Assembly: GCA_025766275.1 (NCBI GenBank)
Contig: JAFKAC010000114.1
Coordinates: 104,901-168,900 of the forward strand
Length of the DNA stretch: 64,000 bases
Direction of reading: 5' to 3'
DNA from: Lactarius indigo
Taxonomy: Eukaryota > Basidiomycota > Agaricomycetes > Russulales > Russulaceae
The translations under genes were made by a program, and so were the position numbers. A model generated the notes under the pieces. The model had not been told where the DNA came from. It saw only the letters and a program-made list of their open reading frames with translations, and ran no database searches. This document shows, one piece after another, positions 21,834 to 29,511 of this stretch. Each line of letters opens with the position of its first letter. Position 1 is the stretch's first letter.

Positions 21834-23522
21834 GTGGCTAGCATCAGTGTCACCTTTGAATCAGACAACGATTGGACCCCAGTCACAACCAGAACACAAG
21901 ACGACCTCCCACACCACGTTAAAAGCAGTCAACTAGGAAAAGGAGCTCGCTGGGCCACAACATCAGGCAGACCACCTTGTTACAAGTGCCTCATCAAAGG
22001 CGAACTCAGACCAGTGGAATTCATCAACAACAACTGGTACATCCTCCGATACTTTCAGAATACATACCACACCAGAGCCATAAACATCACACCACACAGA
22101 TTTGCTGAAGGACTAGGCTGGTGGAACGAAGAAGACGAACAGAACCCGGAAACGCCCACACAACAATCATCCTCAGCACCAAGAAACACTAGGGGAACAT
22201 ACGGACTACAACAAGACTCATCAGAAGAAGAACCCAGCTCAGACGAAGCGGAATCACACTCAGAACCATCCCACTCCTCAGAACACCGCCTAGACATCAC
22301 AGTACCCACACAAGCTTCGCCACAAGCCAGCCCCACTATCCCTATCTGGATAGAACCATCCCCAGTGGAAGAAGGATTCCCAGCCCCACTACCACCAATC
22401 AGATTGCCCTCCCCAGTCGAACCACCCCAGATCCCCATCACACCACAGCCAACACTTATCATGTCAGCCATAAACGCCACAGGCACTGGCACAGGTACTG
22501 GCTCAAGCACCGGAACAGGAGGAACACCAACGAGCTCAGGAGGACTCAAAGGAGCACCCCCTACTCTGTTCACCGGAGATAGAACAGAGAGTGGTCAGTT
22601 CAAAAGAGAACTACTACGATACATCAAGTTAAATAGCGAGAATGAACTCATAAAAGAACCTTATGCACGAGTACTATTTGCCCTTACAATGTTCAAAGGA
22701 CCCGGTGTACAGCTGTGGGTCAACCAAACCGAAGATGACATGGAAGCGGCACTAGCAGACCCCACCAAAGCCCTCACCAAAAACAGCAAAGATCTTTGGG
22801 ACGGTTTTCTCGACACCTTCGACAGAGACTGGACCGACACTCTAAACAAAGAAAGAGCCTATCAGAAGCTCATCAATTTGACGATGCAGGGTGGAGCATT
22901 GGACAGTTACATCCTCGACTTCGAACACCTTGCAGGAATAGCAGGATGGGCAAGAGATGCCCCTGGGACGGTGGAATTCTTCAAAAGAGGACTACCCACA
23001 GGACTGTATCGTGCTTGCCTTATGCGAACCACCATCCCAAACACCATGGACGAGTGGCAAACCGCTGCCAGAGCAGAACACCAACGCTGGAAGCTACTAA
23101 AAGCCAGACCAGGGAATAGAAACCCAGGGCCAACCCAGAATGTCCACCAAGGACGACCAAAGCGAGACCCAAATGCGATGGATGTAGATGCCACCACCTC
23201 CACCCCCTTTAAGAAGCTTACCGAAGAAGAGAAGAAAGCCCTCATGAAAGAAGGACGCTGCTTCAAATGCAGACAGCAAGGACATATGGCTAGGAACTGT
23301 CAACGACAAAACACCACCAACCAAACCAAAGCCAGAGCCACAGACACCCAAGAAGCGGACACTGCACCCCCATACACCCCAGAAGCAAGCACCTCATCAG
23401 TGGCCGCTACCACAACCGAAGATAAAGTCCGACAAGCCCATGCACTCATCCAAGGCATGACTGAGGATGAAAAGAGACGCTACTATGCCTTAGACCAGGA
23501 TTTTTGCGATGCTGACCTGTGA
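21834..23522 (+). CDS. gag: Element D Gag
   Basis: Structural protein of the virus-like particle. The frame is open from 21774 to the TGA at 23520-23522. No ATG exists before 22461 in any frame, so either translation starts at that ATG (353 codons) or at a non-AUG codon such as GTG 21834, which has A at -3 and G at +4. The upstream part is Ser/Glu/Pro-rich and shares an LRPVEF-type segment with the N-terminal region of element B. After ATG 22461 come a Gly/Thr-Ser repeat, the retrotransposon capsid domain (APPTLFTGDRTESGQFK, FFKRGLPTGLYRACL) and one zinc knuckle CFKCRQQGHMARNC near 23260-23301. Pol follows in the -1 frame with a 4-nt overlap. Confidence 0.9.
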   Translation: MASISVTFESDNDWTPVTTRTQDDLPHHVKSSQLGKGARWATTSGRPPCYKCLIKGELRPVEFINNNWYILRYFQNTYHTRAINITPHRFAEGLGWWNEEDEQNPETPTQQSSSAPRNTRGTYGLQQDSSEEEPSSDEAESHSEPSHSSEHRLDITVPTQASPQASPTIPIWIEPSPVEEGFPAPLPPIRLPSPVEPPQIPITPQPTLIMSAINATGTGTGTGSSTGTGGTPTSSGGLKGAPPTLFTGDRTESGQFKRELLRYIKLNSENELIKEPYARVLFALTMFKGPGVQLWVNQTEDDMEAALADPTKALTKNSKDLWDGFLDTFDRDWTDTLNKERAYQKLINLTMQGGALDSYILDFEHLAGIAGWARDAPGTVEFFKRGLPTGLYRACLMRTTIPNTMDEWQTAARAEHQRWKLLKARPGNRNPGPTQNVHQGRPKRDPNAMDVDATTSTPFKKLTEEEKKALMKEGRCFKCRQQGHMARNCQRQNTTNQTKARATDTQEADTAPPYTPEASTSSVAATTTEDKVRQAHALIQGMTEDEKRRYYALDQDFCDADL

Positions 23523-26500
23523 GAGCAGACAGGGAGGCCAATTCAATGTATAGTGTTCGCGATAGTGCTATGACAATCAAAGTCCTCGTTCGCCTCTATT
23601 ACAAAGAAGCTCGCATAAATGTGCTGCTAGACAGCGGTGCAACAGACAACCTAATCGACCGAAACCTAATCCAAAAACTTGGACTAGGAACCACTCCTCT
23701 GAAACCACCCAGATTGGTCCGGAATGTAGATGGATCGTTAAACAAAGATGGCACCATGACAGAAACATGCCAGCTATGGATAAAAAGAGGAGAAGAAGAA
23801 ACTCCTTTCCAGTTTTTCGTAACTAGCCTAGGGGAAGACAGAATGATCTTTGGATACCCCTGGTTTGAACACGAAAACCCAGACATAGACTGGAAGAAAC
23901 AAGAGCTGAAAGGAGAAGCCATCACCATCCTGACAGGAGGGTACTGCTTCCGAAGAAAACGACACCAAGAAGCGAAAGCGGCAGCAACCAAAACAACCTT
24001 TGACCCAGTAAAAGAAACTGCAATTCCAGAAGAATACCAGCGCCACAACAAAGTATTCTCAGACGAAGAAGCACAGCGCTTTCCCCCAGAAAGAGAAGAA
24101 GACCATCCCATCACATTGCGACCAGATGCACCCAACAAGATCAACTGCAAAATCTACCCCTTGACTCCAGAAGAAGACAAGGAGTTGAAGGCATATCTCG
24201 ACGAAAACATAGCAAAAGGATACATCTATGAAGGAAGCTCCCCCTACGCTTCCTCCTTCTTCTTCAGAAAGAAAACAGACAGAGGGTTGCGCCCTATCCT
24301 GGACTACAGACCCCTAAACACCTGGACAATAAAAGACACTTACCCACTACCTCTCATCTCCGACATCTTGACCAACTTAAATGGGAAAACACTGTTCTCA
24401 AAGTTCGACATCAGATGGGGGTACCATAATATCCGCATAAAAGAGGAAGACCAGTGGAAGGCAGCCTTCAAGACACCAAGGGGGCTGTTCATCCCTCGAG
24501 TCATGACCTTCGGCCTCACAAATGCACCAGCTACCTTTGCAAGAACCATGAGCAGAATACTTCGACCACTTATGGACAAATACCCAAGAGAGCTATTTGT
24601 GTACATGGACGATGTCCTGATAGCCACAGAAGAAGATACAGAACACCACAGACAAATTGTACACGAATTCTTGGAAATCTGTGAAAAGGAATCCTATTTC
24701 CTTAAAGCGTCGAAATGCGTGTTTGAACAAAGAAAGATCCACTACCTAGGCATTGTCATCGATGGGTCTCAAATCAAAATCGACCCAAAGAAGGTAGAAG
24801 GACTAAAAGACTGGCCAAGAGACATCAAGTCAGTCAAACAAGCAAGAAGCGTGTTGGGAACACTAAGTTACCAACGACCCTTCATCCCCAACTTCGCTCA
24901 CTTAGCAAGACCCATCACGGACACAATAAAGACGTCAGAAGGACCCTTCAAATGGACAAAGGAAGCAGCAGAAGCCTTAGAAGCTCTCATCACGCTTGTG
25001 TGCAAAGACCCCATCTTATGCCAACCAGATATGGACAAACCTTTCGAACTAGAAGTAGATGCCTCCGCTTTCGCCACAGGGGCAATCCTAACACAAAGAG
25101 ACAGCCGAAACAAACCACAAGCTGTGGGATACTTCTCCAAATCATTTTCCGAAGCGGAGCGCAACTATGACATCCATGACAGGGAACTCCTGGCAGTAAT
25201 CAGAGGACTGGAACACTGGAGACACCTTCTTTTAGGATCCCCCCACGAAATCACAGTGTTTACAGACCACAAAAACCTAGAGTATTATCGCCACCCTCGA
25301 CAAATCAATAGGAGAGTGGCGCACTACATCCCCAGACTTGCAGACTATCACATCAAACTTCACCACAAACCCGGACCCCAAAACCATGCTGATGCCCTGT
25401 CAAGACGCCCTGACCACGACACCGGAGCAGGAGATAACACTGATGTAGTGGTCCTGACCCCAACCATCTTCGCAAACTCCGCTCTCTTCATAAGGATAGA
25501 TGACCGGGTCATGGCACACCAATTAGACCACCAAGACACTCTGGACGAGTGGGCCGCCCCCTTCCACCTAGTAAAACAAGGCAAACACTGGTGGAGAGGT
25601 GACAAACTGGTGGTTGTGGACAACACACCGCTAAAGAGGGGGGTAATTTCCCTGTTCCACGATACAAAAACAGCTGGACACCCCGGAATAACAAAAACCT
25701 TGTGGTTAGTGTCACAAGACTTTTGGTGGCCAAACATGAAAGACGACATATCCGCATATGTAAAGGGCTGTGCCACATGCCAATCAAACAAGAACTTCCC
25801 TGGAAACCCGAAACCACCGATATTCCCCATCAAGACTAACCCAGAAGCACTCCCTTTCGAAACCATCGCTCTAGACTTTATCACAAAGCTACCCCAATCA
25901 GAAGGCAATGACACAATTCTCACCATCACGGATCATGACTGTTCCAAAGCAGCCTTCTTTATCCCATGCAGCGAAACAATAGACGCAGAGGGAGTGGCAA
26001 AACTCTATGCCAAAACTGTCCTGCCACACTATGGACTACCAAGAAGGGTCATCTCCGACAGAGACCCCAGATTCACAGCGAAGTTCATCAAAGAACTGTG
26101 CAGAGTGCTTGACATAGAACAAAACATCAGCACAGCATACCACCCACAAACAGATGGACAATCAGAGCGAACAAACCAGTGGTTAGAACAGTACCTCCGA
26201 ATGTTCATAAACCATCAACAAGACAATTGGACGGAGCTACTACCACTGGCACAGTACACCCACAACTCCTGGCCAAGCGCAACCACTAAAAAGGCACCCT
26301 ACGAATTAATCCTTGGATACATCCCAAGAGTACACCAACCAGAGAGAACGACCACAGTACCAGGAACACAAGAGAGATTGGAGCGAATCCAGGAAGCCAG
26401 AAGGACCGCCCAAGCAGCAATTACCCATGCACAGTCACTCTACAAAGGGTCCTCTCGCTTCGAACAACACACAGAAGGAGATAGTGTGTGGCTGGATGCC

Positions 26501-28387
26501 AGGAACTTGAAAACGACGCACCCTAGTTTCAAGTTAGCCCCAAAAAGATATGGACCCTTCAGGGTCACAAAGAAGATCTCCGCCACCACATATGCCCTGA
26601 AACTTCCCCATCAGTGGCGGATCCACCCAGTATTCCATGCGTCACTCCTGATGCCATACAAAGAAACCTCCATACATGGAAAGAACTTTACGGAACCACC
26701 CCCAGATCTAGTAGATGGAGAACAGGAGTGGGAAGTCGAGAAAATACTCGAAACGAGACGCCACAGGAACCAGTTACAGTTCCTAATCAAGTGGAAGGGG
26801 TACTCCGATGCACACAACAGTTGGGAACCAGAAAAGAACCTCAACGCCCCAGAACTTATTCAGGAACACTTTGAAAGCAACCCCAGAAGCGAAGGAGCAA
26901 AGCAATGGTTAAAACGAAAGGAAGTAACAGTACGAACAGTAACCACCTTCCCCACTAGCTTCCTCACCATGCCCTCTCGCTCCTCCTCTGCAGAACGTCT
27001 TGTTGCTCGTGCCATGGAAAGAGGCTCCTTTAACGAAACACCCTCTGTCACACCCTCCTCTGGCTATTCTCCCTTCCCAGCACGACCCCCTTCCTTGCCT
27101 TCACTCATCCAGGAACCACAACCCATCGATCCCACCATGCCCAGCGTCATAGAAACAGAAGGAGGAGAAATAGCCCTTCGCGTTCCCCCTCCGGGACACA
27201 CAGCTCCCCCTACTCCCGAGATACACCGACCTACCACCTCCCCCCCTGATCCTAGAGTGGCCATGGCTCGTCTCAGCAAAATAATCAACGACCCAATCAC
27301 AGACGCACTCCCCATTAACTATGAAAGGATGCACATTGCTGCTGAAGAAGACGACGACCCTGGCTACCCCTTCTTCTTGAATGACCCCTGGAGCAGCCGC
27401 TATGTCCACTTCCTCATCCCTGACGACGCTGACCCAACCTCGTACATCCGAAAGGATGCCAAATGGATCAAGATCAGTGAAAACAAAGAAGATGTCATCG
27501 GCACCATGGGCAAAAACCTCCCTCACTATGGCCTCCCCCTCTTCCTCCTTCCCAGAGACGACGACCCCCACAACCCAGCTCCCCCCATCACCCCAGCTCA
27601 GATGCAGAACTTGGATGAAGCTTCCCCCACAGCCAGACAAGTTGATGAAGTCCTAGAAGACCTGAAAGATGACCGCCTCACAGCAGAAATCTCCAGGACT
27701 CGCCGACTCTTGCGAAACCAGAAGGCCCTCCAAAAGGAGATTGAAGGCCTGTACAAGACGATGGAGCCCCTCAAAAGGCACCTCCTCAACATGGACATGC
27801 AACTAACCAGCACCCGAAGAAGGCTGCAAGAACACAAGGCCTATGTCCGGATTGCAGACCGATGGCTCACACTACACCCCCCTCCTCTGGAAGAAGAAAC
27901 TCACCCCTTTGAAGTCCACCCCATTCCTGCCCCTGCTCCACCTCGTTACCACTCCATGCCACGACTCCACGACGAACCAGAAGGACCTAGCCCCTCTGCA
28001 GAAAGGAAGAAGAGACGCAAGCGCAGAGCCAACAAGAAGGAGACTGGCACCATTCGACTTTGTTACAGGTGCCAGTCTGAAGACCACCTCTCCTTCGCCT
28101 GCCCTCAAAAACAGAAGTTCTGCTGGAGGTGTTCTAGCACTGACCACTTCCCCTATCAGTGCCTCTGGCCAGCCCCAGAAGAACGCACTCAGTGGTGTGG
28201 CAAGTGTTTCACCAGCAACAGCCACGAAGAAATCAAGTGCCCCAAGTATGAAAATTGTCGCAAGTGTGGGGCCCATGGTCCCTTCAACTTCCTTCGCCAA
28301 CATCGCTGCCCCCTCCCTTGCGAAAGCACCCCCTCCAACGATGTAGACAACGATGTCTATGACCTGATGGACTTCGAAGCACTCTAG
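23519..28387 (+). CDS. pol: Element D Pol polyprotein with chromodomain and C-terminal zinc-knuckle tail
   Basis: Single frame of 1622 codons; first ATG is at 23546, so about 1613 residues if started there. Counting from 23519: aspartic protease (LLDSGATDNLI, near 38), reverse transcriptase with YMDD near 362, RNase H (ELEVDASAFATG near 511, TDHKNLEYY near 581), integrase HHCC finger (GHPGITK to CATCQSN, near 720-760), integrase core residues in LDFITKLP/TITDHD (near 784-800), ISDRDPRF (near 845) and the E of NQWLEQ (near 890), and a chromodomain (EWEVEKILE to LIKWKGYSDAHNSWE, near 1069-1117). An unusual tail of about 500 residues follows: a Pro/Ser linker, a globular region, a charged helical stretch (near 1380-1450) and three or four zinc knuckles (CYRCQSEDHLSFAC onward, 1513-1600). 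Pol lies -1 to gag with almost no overlap. Confidence 0.95.
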   Translation: MRADREANSMYSVRDSAMTIKVLVRLYYKEARINVLLDSGATDNLIDRNLIQKLGLGTTPLKPPRLVRNVDGSLNKDGTMTETCQLWIKRGEEETPFQFFVTSLGEDRMIFGYPWFEHENPDIDWKKQELKGEAITILTGGYCFRRKRHQEAKAAATKTTFDPVKETAIPEEYQRHNKVFSDEEAQRFPPEREEDHPITLRPDAPNKINCKIYPLTPEEDKELKAYLDENIAKGYIYEGSSPYASSFFFRKKTDRGLRPILDYRPLNTWTIKDTYPLPLISDILTNLNGKTLFSKFDIRWGYHNIRIKEEDQWKAAFKTPRGLFIPRVMTFGLTNAPATFARTMSRILRPLMDKYPRELFVYMDDVLIATEEDTEHHRQIVHEFLEICEKESYFLKASKCVFEQRKIHYLGIVIDGSQIKIDPKKVEGLKDWPRDIKSVKQARSVLGTLSYQRPFIPNFAHLARPITDTIKTSEGPFKWTKEAAEALEALITLVCKDPILCQPDMDKPFELEVDASAFATGAILTQRDSRNKPQAVGYFSKSFSEAERNYDIHDRELLAVIRGLEHWRHLLLGSPHEITVFTDHKNLEYYRHPRQINRRVAHYIPRLADYHIKLHHKPGPQNHADALSRRPDHDTGAGDNTDVVVLTPTIFANSALFIRIDDRVMAHQLDHQDTLDEWAAPFHLVKQGKHWWRGDKLVVVDNTPLKRGVISLFHDTKTAGHPGITKTLWLVSQDFWWPNMKDDISAYVKGCATCQSNKNFPGNPKPPIFPIKTNPEALPFETIALDFITKLPQSEGNDTILTITDHDCSKAAFFIPCSETIDAEGVAKLYAKTVLPHYGLPRRVISDRDPRFTAKFIKELCRVLDIEQNISTAYHPQTDGQSERTNQWLEQYLRMFINHQQDNWTELLPLAQYTHNSWPSATTKKAPYELILGYIPRVHQPERTTTVPGTQERLERIQEARRTAQAAITHAQSLYKGSSRFEQHTEGDSVWLDARNLKTTHPSFKLAPKRYGPFRVTKKISATTYALKLPHQWRIHPVFHASLLMPYKETSIHGKNFTEPPPDLVDGEQEWEVEKILETRRHRNQLQFLIKWKGYSDAHNSWEPEKNLNAPELIQEHFESNPRSEGAKQWLKRKEVTVRTVTTFPTSFLTMPSRSSSAERLVARAMERGSFNETPSVTPSSGYSPFPARPPSLPSLIQEPQPIDPTMPSVIETEGGEIALRVPPPGHTAPPTPEIHRPTTSPPDPRVAMARLSKIINDPITDALPINYERMHIAAEEDDDPGYPFFLNDPWSSRYVHFLIPDDADPTSYIRKDAKWIKISENKEDVIGTMGKNLPHYGLPLFLLPRDDDPHNPAPPITPAQMQNLDEASPTARQVDEVLEDLKDDRLTAEISRTRRLLRNQKALQKEIEGLYKTMEPLKRHLLNMDMQLTSTRRRLQEHKAYVRIADRWLTLHPPPLEEETHPFEVHPIPAPAPPRYHSMPRLHDEPEGPSPSAERKKRRKRRANKKETGTIRLCYRCQSEDHLSFACPQKQKFCWRCSSTDHFPYQCLWPAPEERTQWCGKCFTSNSHEEIKCPKYENCRKCGAHGPFNFLRQHRCPLPCESTPSNDVDNDVYDLMDFEAL

Positions 28388-28395
28388 GGAGAGTT

Positions 28396-28413
28396 GACTT
28401 AGAGAGGGGCTCA
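28396..28413 (+). promoter_or_regulatory. Polypurine tract of element D
   Basis: The purine-rich stretch containing AGAGAGGGGC lies three bases before the 3' LTR, the normal site of plus-strand priming. Confidence 0.7.
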
Positions 28414-28992
28414 TGTTATGATCCGACGCTTCGGACCTAAGCCACAGTATGTCTCCACCCTGCCTTCCCCCTTCTGTACCATACCTTGTTACCAAAGGAG
28501 CTACTGTTACTAGTGGCGCTGTTTCCTTGATCCGAACTTCTGCTTACTCCGTTTAGTCTCTTTGATATTGTGTGGACTTGTGTTCATGTTGTTTGGAACC
28601 CTGTCCTATATAAACCTGTACCATAGACCGTAGGAAGCCAGACTTGGCTTCGTTTGCAATCTAGCAACCTTGCCTCCGTATTTTGGTGTGACCTCGCCTT
28701 GTTCCTCTCTTCTTGTGCATCCCCTACCTCAGTCCCTAACCAGGACACTTCAAAGTCTTTGCAGTTGAACTATATCAACGTGTTACACCTGTTATACTCT
28801 GTGCACTAGCAAGATCAAGTGTAGAGAAGTGTTAGACACTTCGGACGAGGAGTCCTACATTACAGAGTAGTGCTGCACCCTGTGCCACACTTCTATCACT
28901 CGTATTTCATAGCAATAAGACAACAGAGGTCTTCGCTTGATACTTGTGTGATTCAGAACCTTTAGAACCCACGCCCCTGCTAGGGCGTAACA
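28414..28992 (+). repeat. 3' LTR of element D
   Basis: 579 bp. Differences from the 5' LTR seen by eye: CCGTAGG here against CCATAGG, and CAACGTG here against CAACGCG. Each is a C/T or G/A change at a CpG. Confidence 0.96.
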
Positions 28993-29504
28993 GCAAGGGT
29001 GGATGAATACAAGGACAATAAGCCGAAGAAAACGGGCAACACCGGATGGACCGTCCCCCAGAACCTTGCCAACCCATGGGCAATGGATACCTCTGCTGAC
29101 TGAACAAAGGCAAGACTAGCAGGGTCGGAAGAAATCGACTACGGTAAACCACCATATACGAATCAACCCCCCTTTCCGCCGAGAGGGGGACCAGGGGTCA
29201 GAGGTCGAGGCAGAGGGGGGTCACGACGAGACCTAAGGACGGTGCTATGCTATAACTGTAACGCGCCAGGCCATCTCTCATGAAATTGCCCCCATCCTAG
29301 ACAGCCGCGGCAGTGGCAACCACAAAACCCCAGATCTTCCAATGTCTGGGCAGCAGAAACTGACTATTACACACAAGAACCACCATCAGCCCAGATACAG
29401 GCTGCCTCAACTAGTAAAACGGCGGAGGAGCATGCCAAAGAATGGCTCACCGGAGTCGCAAACACACCTGACGAAGTAAAGGACCTGATATTGCAGGACT
29501 TATG

Positions 29505-29511
29505 GGGAAAA
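29505..29511 (+). other. Candidate -1 ribosomal frameshift heptamer, element B
   Basis: The gag frame reads TGG GGA AAA GAG; G GGA AAA has the X XXY YYZ form. A -1 slip on it gives AGG GTT's overlapping frame (RGFSERLNPSAW), which stays open into the protease. The gag stop is at 29530, six codons after the heptamer. The site is kept in element A. Confidence 0.68.

Larger units (their letters stand above)
21047..28992 (+). mobile_element. Element D: near-intact chromovirus inserted in element B gag
   Basis: A 7946-bp Ty3/gypsy retrotransposon with all parts in place: 579-bp LTRs, self-primer site, gag, pol with chromodomain and zinc-rich tail, purine tract, and a GCAAG duplication. By eye the LTRs differ at only two positions, both CpG transitions, and gag and pol have no internal stop, so this is the youngest insertion here and possibly still active. 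Its LTR and proteins are clearly different from the A/B family. Confidence 0.96.

Noticed and set aside
21577..21936. 119-codon plus-strand frame at the start of element D as a separate gene
   Set aside because: It begins inside the LTR without an ATG, lies in another frame than gag and has no domain; it over-reads the leader.
27101..27640. Long minus-strand frames across element D pol (for example 179 codons)
   Set aside because: They mirror the Pro/Asp-rich codons of the plus-strand Pol tail and show no domain.
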